From Phaeodactylum tricornutum CCAP 1055/1 (lineage: Eukaryota; Bacillariophyta; Bacillariophyceae; Surirellales; Neidiaceae): a DNA stretch of 64,000 nt. The notes under the pieces are model-generated. The model saw only the letters and a program-made list of their open reading frames with translations. It was not told the origin of the DNA and did no database searches. Positions 31,081 to 42,400 of the stretch are shown here, piece by piece (positions within the stretch are counted from its first letter, which is position 1; each line of letters begins with the position of its first letter). Location: positions 682,001 through 746,000 of the forward strand of contig NC_011671.1 of the NCBI RefSeq assembly GCF_000150955.2. The letters are read 5' to 3'. Made by a program: the position numbers and the translations under genes.

Positions 31081-33033
31081 ATGTGGGCTTTGGTATGGTC
31101 GGTGACCGCACTCGTGTGGGTGTCGAGTCCGTGTACGGCCTTTTACGTGCCGGGCGTGCAGCCCTTGTCCTTCCAGGACGGTGACGAAGTCCCGCTCAAG
31201 GTCAACGCCTTGACGTCCACGCATACGCAAATGCCCCGCGATTACTACCGCTTGCCCTTTTGTCAACCGCCCGACGGCCCGCGCATGGCTAGCGAGAATT
31301 TGGGCGAATTCCTCACGGGCAACAAAATCCAAAACTCGCCCTACCGGATCTCCATGCGGACCGAAACGTACTGCCAGAAACTGTGTCAGATCACGTTGGA
31401 GAAAATCGACGCCGCGAAACTCCGACTCCACGTCAAGTACGGATACCACAACAATTGGATTATTGATAACCTCCCGTCCGCGGCATTGGGTGTTGGAGCA
31501 AAAGGAGAAACCAAGCGGCGTTACGCCGGTGGATTTCCCATTGGATTCCTCGCCAAGGATAACAAGTTGCCCTATATCTACAATCACGTCAATATACACA
31601 TTGACTACCACAAGGAAGACGCGGAGGACGGCAACGGATACCGCGTCGTAGCCTTTGCCGTTGAGCCCCTCTCCGTCAAACACAAGTTCAAGGCGGGGTA
31701 CGACTGGGACGGTATTTCTGCCGCCGGTCTCACCAAGCCCTTGGAAACCTGCGACGCGGACAAACACCTACGAGCCAAAGACATCAAGTCGGCGCAAATC
31801 GTCAAGCCGGGGGAAACCATTCTCTACACCTACGACGTTACCTGGAAGGAGTCGCCGGTGGAATGGACCTCCCGTTGGGACGTGTACTTGAGTGAGGATC
31901 ATTTGGTACCGGCACAAGTACACTGGTATTCCATCACCAATTCCATCCTCGTCGTTATCTTCCTCTCGCTCTTGGTCGTTTCCATCCTCGTCCGGAATCT
32001 GAAGCGTGATATTGCAGCCTACAATGCCTTGGCGGCCCTCACGGATGAAGAAAAAGACGAAGACGTGGACGAAACCGGCTGGAAGTTGGTGCACGCCGAC
32101 GTCTTTCGCCCACCCCAGAACCATCCCATGTTGTTTTGTGTATTCATAGGCTCAGGCGCGCAGCTCTGTCTCACAATTCTCTGTGCCATTTGTCTCGCGG
32201 CGGTGGGATTCTTGTCCCCAGCCCGTCGGGGCTCCCTCATGAACGCGTTTCTGATCTTTTACATGCTCGGTGGTATATTTGCCGGATACGTATCTTCCCG
32301 TCTCTACAAAGCCTTTCGGGGACGCCAGTGGCAGGTGTGCACCATTATGACGGCTTTGCTCTACCCCGGAATCGCCTTTGGGACCTTTGTCTTTTTCAAT
32401 CTCATTCTCTGGGTCTTGCCGGACGCCGTGAGTGCGCCCTTTCTGGACGTCCTCATCGTCGCCACCATGTGGTGCTGTGTGAGTGTTCCCCTCGTTTTCG
32501 TCGGGGCCTACTTTGGATATAAGGAAGCAGCCATGGAATTCCCCACTGTCACCTCCACGATTTCACGGGCCATTCCTCCGGCTCCACCTCTCCTCCACCC
32601 CTACGTCGGCATGGCCCTGGCCGGCCTCATTCCGTTCGCCGCCGCTTACGTGGAACTCTTTTTCATCATGAACAGTTTGTGGATGGACCAATTCTATTAC
32701 GTTTTCGGATTCACGCTGGCGGTCTACCTCATTCTTATTATAACCTGCGCCGAAGTCACCGTCTTGCTCGTCTACTACCAACTGTGTGCCGAAAATCACC
32801 GCTGGTGGTGGTACAGTTTCTTTTGCTCGGGCGGCACAGCAATCTACATGTTCATCTACAGCATTTTCTGGTTCCGCACGTTGGAAGCCTCGCGCATGGT
32901 CATGACCTACTTGCTCTACTTTGGTTACATGTTCCTCATGTGTTTTGGTATGATGTTGGTCTTTGGTATGATTGGCGCCATGACCACTTTGTGGTTTACG
33001 CGGAAAATCTTCGCCACTATCAAGGTGGACTAG
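31081..33033 (+). CDS. TM9SF/nonaspanin (EMP70) family membrane protein
   Basis: 650 residues from the ATG at 31081, which gives a clean signal peptide (MWALVWSVTALVWVSS). A lumenal domain of about 250 residues follows, with family landmarks such as FYVPGVQP, PRDYYRLPFCQP and ENLGEFLTGNKIQNSPYRI. Nine membrane spans then fill the C-terminal half, beginning near VHWYSITNSILVVIFLSLL, with HADVFRPPQNHPML before the second span. It ends KIFATIKVD, matching the K-x-D/E terminal signal that keeps these proteins in the Golgi. Members sort membrane proteins with glycine-rich spans in the Golgi and endosomes. Complete, intronless and very well conserved. Confidence 0.96.
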   Translation: MWALVWSVTALVWVSSPCTAFYVPGVQPLSFQDGDEVPLKVNALTSTHTQMPRDYYRLPFCQPPDGPRMASENLGEFLTGNKIQNSPYRISMRTETYCQKLCQITLEKIDAAKLRLHVKYGYHNNWIIDNLPSAALGVGAKGETKRRYAGGFPIGFLAKDNKLPYIYNHVNIHIDYHKEDAEDGNGYRVVAFAVEPLSVKHKFKAGYDWDGISAAGLTKPLETCDADKHLRAKDIKSAQIVKPGETILYTYDVTWKESPVEWTSRWDVYLSEDHLVPAQVHWYSITNSILVVIFLSLLVVSILVRNLKRDIAAYNALAALTDEEKDEDVDETGWKLVHADVFRPPQNHPMLFCVFIGSGAQLCLTILCAICLAAVGFLSPARRGSLMNAFLIFYMLGGIFAGYVSSRLYKAFRGRQWQVCTIMTALLYPGIAFGTFVFFNLILWVLPDAVSAPFLDVLIVATMWCCVSVPLVFVGAYFGYKEAAMEFPTVTSTISRAIPPAPPLLHPYVGMALAGLIPFAAAYVELFFIMNSLWMDQFYYVFGFTLAVYLILIITCAEVTVLLVYYQLCAENHRWWWYSFFCSGGTAIYMFIYSIFWFRTLEASRMVMTYLLYFGYMFLMCFGMMLVFGMIGAMTTLWFTRKIFATIKVD

Positions 33034-33068
33034 AAAAACCCGCAGATCCGTGTACGGGTAGCACGTCC

Positions 33069-33255
33069 CTGATTGACTATGAGTAAGCGACTATCGGAAA
33101 GGAACTTGTCCGCTCACCCACTTTAAACAAAATTAGGTATTGCATTATTCGTAAGGGTACAACTACCCCTGATTGACTATGAGTAAGCGACTATCGAAAA
33201 GTAACTCGTCCGCACACACAAATCAAACAAAAGTAGGTATTGCACTATTCGTAAA
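33069..33255. repeat. 100-bp direct tandem duplication
   Basis: The segment starting CCTGATTGACTATGAGTAAG at 33069 recurs 100 bp later at 33169, and similarity continues to about 33255 with roughly a dozen differences. It lies in the 3' flank of the TM9SF gene, before the convergent potassium channel gene. The divergence suggests it is not very recent. Confidence 0.92.
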
Positions 33256-33382
33256 AGTTTCGTGGACACCAACAAATGGTGGTCGTGTCGACTTTGTAAA
33301 CAGATACTCCACTCTGCCCCGAATAATTGTCTTCTTTCCAAGTCGTCTCCGCGTTGCCGATAAGGTGTCTCCAAAAATCTAT

Positions 33383-36300
33383 CTAGAATGGGCTTTCGTG
33401 CGTCATCCGGTTCCGGTCGTGCCAACGAGACTGGTGTGGCTGCTGGTATGATCGGGGTGCAAATTCGGGTACAATACCGTGTGGTTCCGCATATCTATAG
33501 AGCGGCGACTGCGGCATTGCGTAAGTTGGTGGAAAGGCAGGCGATTGGTACTGATGCTGATGTACCAACTGCGGTGGATGTGTCGGATAGTGTGGGAGCA
33601 GCGCCGATTGTTCCGTCGGTACGAATTCCGGTCGCTGAAATCTGTAGTGGTGCCCCTCGGCCGTATCCACGTGCATAGATCCGCGCTGACCAAACCAAAG
33701 ATGCTGCATATCCTTATTGTGCCCCAGTGGCATGGATCCTATAGGATCCTGTTGTACGTGCTGTGGGAGTGGAGGAGCAACAAATGGCGGCGGCGGGGGT
33801 GGCTGGTAGGGCAGGTGAGACGCCTGCAAAAACTGCTGATTTTGCTTCACCAATCGTCGTTTTTGAATCATCGCGGCAATGATGCTTTTACTGTTCAGAA
33901 CACCCTCATCGTTCAAGTCGAGGCGTTGGAAGGCGGCGAATGTCTGCTTTATGTCTCGATCAGAAACCTTACCTAGTCTCACAAGCATGGCGAGAGAAAA
34001 CATTTCACGGGTGCACTCATCCAACCCATCGGGACGATTTGCCGATAAATGAAGGCGCTGGATGACCGGCCCGGTAGCCAATTCTCGTAGTGCTGCATCA
34101 TCAAGTTGGTCTCCAAATTGTGTCAAAACTGCACGTTCTATCCGGCGTTTACGAAGCTCCAGCGGAATCATACTGATCAACGACATATTGTTCAGCAAGA
34201 TTGTACCCGCCACGAGAATGTAAACGGTTGCAAACAGCTTCCCGCCTTTTGTAACGGGAACAATGTCACCTACGAGAAGATTAGAGGGTAAGCTTTTGTA
34301 GAAAGCATACGGCGCACTCGACTTTTTTGGTTCAGCACCCACCATATCCGACGGTTGTGAGAAAAACCGTTGTAAAATACCAGCTGTCTACGAGTGAAAA
34401 GCCCTCGATAAAGCGAAACCCGAGGCAGCCAACCCCTATGATGACCATTGAATTGACCAGCGCCTGCTTCAACGTCAGAAACACATACTTGGCCACTTGC
34501 AATTTGAACATTCCATCGTCTACAGCTTCGGAAGAACCTGACGAGGTATGAGTGGAGGCTGCGAAAGAGTCGTCGTCGTCGCTATCGCTCATGTCATCTT
34601 CTTTGGAACTATCCGATTCAGAAGTGAACCCGCGAGACCTTGTGTATGGTGGCTCCATACACCCGTTTGCATCAGTACCCAACGGCGGAGTCTCGAGCTG
34701 GGCACCTTCCTGAATAGTGGGGGGAGCTTGTCTGATCGATGGAATCATCATTACTCCTACATCTTCGCTAAATTTGCGTGTTCGTCCCATTCCAGCTGCT
34801 GCGCTGTACATTCTGGCATTTCCTGTTATGTCAAACGAATCGTGACGGGTATGCCTTTGTCGGCCAAGGATCCCTCTTGTGACTGGCGATCCTAAAAGAT
34901 TTGTTGGGGGGGGGGGGGGGGGGATGAGGAAGATAGTGGAGAATAGCTGCGGAGCGCATGTTTCCTAGTTTCCTAGATGCTGCTCCTGCCTCGCTACCTT
35001 TTGAAACCTGCGACTCACCCAAAGACGCTATATTTTCAACCGTCGATGCACCTTGCGAAGAAGAAGTTGTAACCTCGACCCCTTTGTTGTGGAAAGGGGA
35101 TGAGTGACTTTCAAACGAGCTTTGCCGCTGACCTGTGTGCGTTCGATGGCAGTGATGTGACGTATACACAGCACTGTGATCCTGGTTTTGAGCTTTGTCA
35201 AGTATACGCTCGGATGCACAACTTCGACGATTACTTCGCCTAGGAATAGCTGGTGTTGTGTCAGGCACCGTATGCTCTGGCGTATTGGACGTTGCATCCT
35301 GGAGAGTCTTTATACGGGCACAATTTGGACACGAACTCAGCTGATTTCTTTTGGCTTCCCGTGATGCACTATCATCTAGCATGCCAGCGATGTAAGATCC
35401 GAGCAATAATCCAATGCAGGCCACACCGAAGTAAATGAAGATAGAACAAATAATTTTGTTCACATCTGACGTGGGGACGAAATCTCCCAGTCCAGCGGTT
35501 GTGAGTGTAACAACTGCAAAATAAATGCAATCCAATGGTCGCCATCCCTCTTCCAAACCAAAGATGAAAAGCGACGAGATGACATAAATTGAAAAGTACA
35601 GAGCCAAATAGCCGGAGGGACCTTCAAGCTGTCGCGGTGCGTCGGAAACACTGAAGAACTCCCTTTGTCGTGTGCCACATATTGGACACAGATAAGTGGG
35701 ATAGTTTTTAGCGTCAGTTTCCAGAACAATAGTCTGAGGTAAGAAGGTGGCGCGCGCGGCCTTGAGAGTTGAGGTCTTGCCCAAGTTGGCGAACGGCGAA
35801 TGTGTATGGCTGTGTCGAACTACTTTTTGGTGAGCACCATGGAAATCGCGATCCTCGAAACGGTTTTCCATCTGTTCCAAGCTGTATAAACTGTATTCAC
35901 CTGTTGATCCGTAGAGAAGCTGGTTTTCTTGAACCGTCAAAGGCCTTTCTTCGTCACTATAGCTAAATTCGGAATAGTCGCCAATATCTGCGGAGGCTCC
36001 TTCACTTTCCGAATCTTCGTTGGATTGAGTCTGTATAGTCTCTCGTTTGCAGCTTACATCAACGTGCAGCAAGCGGTTTGATTTATCGACACTCTCTCTT
36101 GGAGGAAATGATATTGTTTTTGTGTCCGATGTACCGGGTCTTCCCTGAGCCAAACTGCCCTTGTCCACCACGATTGCTTGCTTGGAATCGATTGGCGAGA
36201 TAATTTTTTGTGCAGGATATTGATTGGTATCCCTGAACTCAAAAGGTTCTGATGGCTTTTCCACCTTCGTTCTTTGCAGTCGCCTTTCCATTGCGGCCTC

Positions 36301-36579
36301 CTCTCCGGCGGGCTGGAGCTCATTCCACCCTTCGGACCTCATTGGGCTTGCTTGCTTGCTCAGACAGGACAATTGATTGGCGAAAGGCGCACTTCCCGAC
36401 ATTTCGGCTTGAGATAGGGGAGGCTCGCTTACGCAGTTGTTGCTCGTTTCGGTGCATTGGTCCATGGCCATTGGTCCTCTGGATTGATTGCGCAGATCTA
36501 GGGCAAAACACTGGCTATGTTCATCGTCATCCTCGCGAATCGAATTGACGTCGCGTCCTTCCACGGCACGGCCGCTCAT
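33383..36579 (-). CDS. Two-pore-domain potassium channel (TPK-like), frameshifted at a poly-C run
   Basis: The channel reads in two frames that join at a run of 18 Gs (34906-34923; Cs in the coding sense). Before it lie a long polar N-terminal region, a membrane span, pore 1 near residue 360 (VVTLTTAGLGDFVP) and a span. After it, a further frame carries another span, pore 2 (FLTTVGYGDIVP) and the last span. A 73-bp intron (34342-34270) splits pore 2 inside its GYG filter, and the join restores TVGYGD. The tail has one EF-hand-like loop (DLNDEGVLNSKS) and a Pro/Gln/His-rich end. The total is about 1,040 residues if the run were one base shorter. Plant-type TPK channels sit in the vacuole and respond to calcium. 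Start at 36579; an upstream exon is possible. Confidence 0.8.
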
Positions 36580-37169
36580 TCTGTCCAAAATCTGAGAGAA
36601 CCCTCGTCCGAAGTAAACTAGATTTCTCAATGCAAGCTGCACCAGTACACCGAATCTATAGTTGAGATTTTTCGCTCACCGGCAGGGAGACGATTGGCTT
36701 TCGTTGAGACCAACAATTTCAATTCGATCAAAACTGTTGACGGTGATCAAAGCCGTTTCGCACGCCGGATGTTTGTCGTCAAGAGTCTCTTGTCTCAGTC
36801 TTTTGATGTCCAAAAGTTCACCCTTGAACAGAACAGCGACGTTCCTCGTACAATATTTTTGTCGTATACGACTTCCACATAACAGTTAGATCTGCTGTAG
36901 GCAAAAGCATGAATTCAAAGTCTTGGTGAAACATACTTATCACCTCGATATTCAAAGAGACCTGGTGTCATCAACTTGTCCGACCTTATCCTCAAACTTC
37001 GCCTTCGAGTCGTCGTTATGGACTGTGAGGCCACAACTACAGGTACAGCTCCGTGACAGGCTAACTGTAACCTGATTGGCAATATGATGCAAAACGCCTG
37101 CTCGCTATCAAACTTCTGATTCGAGAGCTGTTCTCGCAATAGACGGTAAGCGCTGATATTGGAGCTGAC
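36580..37169. other. Intergenic region between divergent genes
   Basis: 590 bp between the channel and esterase genes; short frames only, nothing recognised. Confidence 0.45.
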
Positions 37170-38190
37170 ATGATTGACAAAGTGTGCCCGGCAATGATTC
37201 TTCCTCAAGTATCAAAATTCGCTTGGAATGGTAGCATCCTAATATTGTTGCCTCTGGCTGCGTTGGCTCAGGTCAAAGTGTTTCTGCTGGCAGGACAGTC
37301 AAATATGGTCGGTATGGCATCAGTACAGCATTTAGAGATACTGATAAACGATCATAACATTACCCATAACGATTTTCGGGAAGATCTTTGGAACGGGACT
37401 GGCTTTCGATCGCGTGACGATGTTTTTGTTAAATACAATGATCGCGTCGGGAAATTGGAGCCCGGATACGGAGCCTCTGTGAGCAAGTTTGGTCCTGAAT
37501 TGGGATTTGGGTGGACAGTCGGGGACGCCTTCACAGATAATCCTGTCATCCTTATCAAGACAGCTTGGGGGGGGAAGAAATCTTGCTGTTGATTTTCGGC
37601 CCCCACTGTCGGGTGAAGGTCAATTCCCTGACGTCAAACCATCAAAGTATGGATGGGAATACCGACAGATGATTCATGCTATTTTGGATGGGCTTGAGGC
37701 TATCCAGGAAATTTATCCAGACTACTGTGAAGACCAAGGCTACCAACTTTGCGGTTTTGTGTGGTTTCAGGGATGGAATGACATGCTTTCATGGCCTTTT
37801 GTTAGAGAATATGGCTTCAACCTTGCGAATCTTATCCGGGACATACGCCGAGAAACGGACGAGCCGTCCCTTCCTTTCGTTGTCGGGGAATTAGGTATGC
37901 ATGGAAACTTGACTGGCGATCACAGCACAGCAGCAACGCGCGTCAAAACGATTCGGGCCATGGAGCAAGGCGTCACTTTGCTGAGCGAATTTCAAAATAA
38001 CACTATCTTTGTGAAAACGTCACCGTACGTTATCAACAACGGAACCAAATACAACAAAATATATCACTATAATGGACGCGCTGACACTTACTATCACATG
38101 GGAAAAGCTTTTGGAAGGGGGCTTTTGCAGATTCTAAACAATTCGGCTGCCACGCGACAAAGAGTTCGCAAAGCACGACCAAAAAACTGA
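37170..38190 (+). CDS. Sialate O-acetylesterase-like carbohydrate esterase, frameshifted at a G run
   Basis: A signal peptide (ILILLPLAALA) is followed by VFLLAGQSNMVGM, the GQSN block with the catalytic serine of the SASA/CE6 esterase family. The frame reads to ILIKTAWGG at 37570 and ends, while the +1 frame continues with NLAVDFRPPLSG, CGFVWFQGWNDM, the GELGMHGN block and a C-terminal end at 38190. The switch falls on a run of 8 Gs (37567-37574). With 7 Gs the protein would be 339 residues and match the family throughout. Members remove acetyl groups from sugars outside the cell or in lysosome-like compartments. Either an assembly error or a broken allele; the rest of the gene shows no decay. 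Confidence 0.8.
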
Positions 38191-38586
38191 AAAGGATGAT
38201 AAGATTGACTCTGCGCTCGAAGAAGAGAGTGTGGAGAACATGGACCCTCTCCTGTTTTACTAACAAACGCTTAGCTTAATACATATGTCGTCGTAGCGCG
38301 TATCATGGGTCGACAAACTGTAAACAGCAAGGTGCAAATCAGTTAATGAAAGATGCAAGTATATTCATAATCCCAAACTCCGGGTGCTTTTTCTTTGTCA
38401 CTTTGCCATGACCTTAAAAGCGTCATCGTGTCTCTAGAGCTAGAGAGGCGACTAACTATACACAGCAACAGTAGATGCTTTTTCGAACAAAGCCGAGCAA
38501 ACATAGAATCAGCGAAAGCGTTGCGTTCAAAGACATTACTGACATTACCCACAGATAGCTGACTTTTCTCATAAACTCTGCTTTCC
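38191..38586. other. Intergenic region
   Basis: About 400 bp downstream of the esterase gene; no supported gene. Confidence 0.4.
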
Positions 38587-39120
38587 ATGCCAGCATCGCA
38601 TTTTCTCAAGATTTCCAGTCGAAAGTGTTTTGCACCCGCACAGCATCTTTGGCTCCGAGCTGTCAAAACTGAGGACCCCGGTCTATCATGCATGCCGCTG
38701 GGCGAGGGTCTATGGAGTATCCGAGTCGGAATGACTTCACATGGCCTTGATGAACTTGGAGATATAACCTCTGTAAACGTGGTGTCACGAAAGTCGACTG
38801 TTAAGTCTGGCCAGGACCTGCTCGAATTGGAATGGGAAGGATTTATACAAACCGAAGCCGATGAACTGTACCATACCGTTTGGGGGTCGATCGAGGGGAA
38901 GAAAATTGTTAAAGCTCCAGTCGGCGGGTCTCTAGTACAGATAGTAAACCTTTCCCTAGAAGGAGAAATAGACGAGGATACTGTTATCGCAGAATTATCC
39001 TGCAACGAGTCGGACCTTAAGCAAGCTTGTGCAAGCTGGCTTGACGATGAAGGCTACAATGCGTTGCTTGCAAAAGAAGTACCGGGTAGGTTTGGAAAGG
39101 AAACGTCAAGAAGTAGATGA
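38587..39120 (+). CDS. Glycine-cleavage H-protein-like, without the lipoyl lysine motif
   Basis: 177 residues. The first 26 are a plausible mitochondrial presequence (HFLKISSRKCFAPAQHLW). The rest follows the H-protein plan: WSIRVGMTSHGLDELGDITS at the start of the barrel, then LLELEWEGF, an insert containing ADELYHTVW, APVGGSLVQIVN for the turn after the lipoyl site, and SDLKQACASWLDDEGYNALL at the C-terminus. The block E-S-V-K-A, which carries the lipoylated lysine in true H-proteins, is not present. It therefore probably cannot shuttle aminomethyl groups and may be a binding or regulatory relative. It is intronless and 330 bp from the convergent DENN gene. Confidence 0.7.
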   Translation: MPASHFLKISSRKCFAPAQHLWLRAVKTEDPGLSCMPLGEGLWSIRVGMTSHGLDELGDITSVNVVSRKSTVKSGQDLLELEWEGFIQTEADELYHTVWGSIEGKKIVKAPVGGSLVQIVNLSLEGEIDEDTVIAELSCNESDLKQACASWLDDEGYNALLAKEVPGRFGKETSRSR

Positions 39121-39439
39121 AAGCCATTCCATCCGGTCAAGATTGATCTGTTCTCACGTTTTAATCAACCAATCAAATGTTCTATCAAATTTGAACATAG
39201 ACTACTGGAGGCAAGCCTGTACAAAAATCCCAGGGTCATATTAGCGGGATGACGATCCACACTGCCAGAGCCAGTTAATTAGATGTTACAACTATTGCCG
39301 GGTCCACTCGTCTTTTGAAAGTCCATCAAAACGGGCCTCTTCAAAGAAAATGGGGGTCAAAGAGCAAACTCGTTCGCTTCAACCAAGATTTAACCTGGTT
39401 TTACAGCTTTCTAATTTTCTGCTACTATCTGCTTTTTTG

Positions 39440-42400
39440 TTAACTCTCGTCTTCTGGCATTGGAGCAATTAGGTTTTGCTCGAAACTGCCTTGCAGTAAG
39501 AAGGAAAAAGGGAAGCGGTACCGCATACAAGACAGGACTAAATTCCACCACAAAACGGCATTTTTGTACTCCTTTCCTCTCCATTCTGGATCAAGAAGAT
39601 TGTTGATTCCCTCCACATCACTCATAACACTTCTTATTTCTTTCTGCAGAACCCAAGGGCTCAGACGCTCGCACATAAGAGGCGAACCTGGACCTCGTGA
39701 CCCAAGAAAGTCGGGTGCTGTAGACTGAACACGGAAGTGTGGAACAAACCGTTGGGTGCAATTCGGACATGCCGTTGTGTAATCATTGCTATCGGTCGGC
39801 TTCCAGCCAAGAGCGACGGCATCATCCGAAAGTTCAAAGTTGCAACGTGGGCAAGTTTCGTCTTCCGTGTCAACAGAAATATCTGGGAATACGATCTCCA
39901 GCAGGTTTTCGCCCAAGGCAATTTGATTCTCAACTGTTTCGGTAACATAAAAATCCGTCCCCTTGTCCTCAGGCTTTTGGTTTGATTGTCCCTTAGTGTC
40001 TTGCTTTCTACTTTTCATGAGCCTATTGCGAAGCTTCTGGTATGAACTGAGGCTTTCATCAGGTTCCTCGTCTTCATCTTCTTCTAAATCCATTACACGG
40101 TTTACTAAGCGATCGAGAAACGATCGTTTTTGCAGTTTGTTCCAGTCCATTTCAACCGCCGTGCTATTGGCCCATTCTGGAAGATCTTCATCTTTTTCTC
40201 CGCTTTTCCATGCGCTCTCGGCAGAAAATGCTGATACCAAACAAGCATACACAGTTCCATCAGCTACAATACCGTCTTCGTGCATTTTGGCGAGCAAATC
40301 AGTGGCTCTCTTTGTATCCCCCACACGACCGCAAGCATCAATAAGGCTTTGATATGCTTCAGGGTCGGCCTTTAAAGCGCGCTTTTTCATCATTGTAAGC
40401 ATCTCAAAAGCTAAACCTAATTGAGCTCTTCCTTTTGCTTTTGCTTCTTCTATTTCAAGGTCCGACAACTTATCTCGAAACCTTCTACGTGGCTGGACTT
40501 CAGAAGATTCTTCAGTGTCGGCATCGTCCTTGTCAAGAACCTCTGCGACTTCGCCATCTACCTCGCGCGTCGAATTCATCTTAGTGAGTAAATTCTCATC
40601 GATTGCACCGTCTGGGACTTCCAAATCTTTCGATTCTTCCATTTGCTTTTTGAGCAATGTCGTCTTGAGGAGCTCTGGATCAGCTTCTTCCTTTGTTTTT
40701 TCGAGCGCATGACCCAAACTTTCGTCTGAATCTTTGTTCACATTGAGTGTCTCCAGTGACTTGCCTTCCTCCAATATTTGCTCAGTAAGACTCTCTTTAT
40801 AGGCAACGTCTCCAAAGCCGGATACTTCTGCAATGTCGTCGTCATCTTCAAACATATCCTCCATGTTTGGTCTGGACGCTTTCATGTTTGCCACGTCGTC
40901 TTTTTCTTTCGGGTCGTCGCCATCAGGGCTTTCGGAGTTCTCTATCTCGCTATATGAATATTCGTCTGCTACCGTGGTAGGGACGTACGTTGAAAGAATA
41001 GTCCGTTCCGGAGCATTGGGATCCTGTGCCATATCAACTAGCTCCTTGCCCACCAGAGCGGTGAAGGCCATAAAGAAAACAGTGAATGTTGCCACCTCTG
41101 GGGATGGAGGATCAATTGGATCCATTGTGGAATGTGCTCGTTGGATATGCTTCTGTGCATCCTTGGGCATTGCATTCCTGCGGCGAAATTGAGCAGCGTC
41201 CTTTCGCTGACGATCAAATTCCGCAATGACAGCTGCTGGAAGAGGGCGAGCCGTTCCAAATAATTCCGTTTGAAGTTCCGAAGGGAAAGTCTGGTACTTG
41301 TACTTGATTTGTGGAGTCTTGCTTTGTTTGGGAAGAAATGATTTTCGGGTGGATGATGTCCCACCCGATTGTGTACTGTTGTCGTCATCTTCTCCCACAA
41401 TTGCAATGGCATAATCATTGTCAGACGACTGGACTGGTAACCCATCTCCTGTTGGTTCAGGGGGTACAATTGTTTTCAGCATTCGGTGTACTTTGGCACT
41501 CTGTAGCAAAGGGTTTTCGTTCAGTTTTGCCGCTACCAGGGCTGGTTTTGTTGATCTCTTGTTTCGTGGAGCTTTGCTCGCGGTCCCTCTGGATTTGAAA
41601 TTGCTGGTAGCGTCGAATAGACGACCCCCGAAATCGACGTCGGCAAAAAGACCCGCGTTCTTCAAAAAACGATCGACAGCCATGTCGAAAAATGCAACAT
41701 CCGGTTCACCACTACCATAAAGACGTTTTGTGATGAAATTGTCAAACATTTGCGTACCAATCATCTGTTCCAAAAATTCGCGCATATCATAGCGTTGTGA
41801 TTCGATGAACTCCTTGGAGCGAAAACCCGCTCCTCCATAAGATCCTTCATTATGCTTTGACGGAAAGACCAAATACTTTCGAAAGTTGCGCAGGACATAG
41901 ACGAAGGTATTGAGAAAAGCTTCCTGAACAGCATCCCATGAAGACTGCTTCCGAAGAGTCTGTTGATCCGTAACAGCCAACATAGCCATCGGATTCGCTA
42001 TATCGCGATCTGATACTTCTAATCCAGAGGAATCGTTCCCGTTCAAGTGATTCTTGCGTGCTTCTTCAGGTGTAAACGCCAAATGAAAAGCCTCATCGAA
42101 AAGGCAAAGGCGAGATTCCCACATTGCTTCGGCCATCATCTTTGTATGGCTCGAGAGATGAGCTCCACTATTGGAAAAGTCGTCGTTTTTTGTTAAAGAT
42201 CTTACTTCCCGAAAGATCATGCCAACATTTTCTTCCAACTGAGCCCGAAGTTCAGCTTCCTGAACGGGAGGAATCGGAGGTAATGGTGCCGTTTCTGGCC
42301 CCAACGTAACCGTATTCTTATCCAAATCAATCAACACGCATTCCGGGCTCAAATCGTACATGGCGTCTGCCAAATTCGCCTTGTTGATACCACACAAGAA

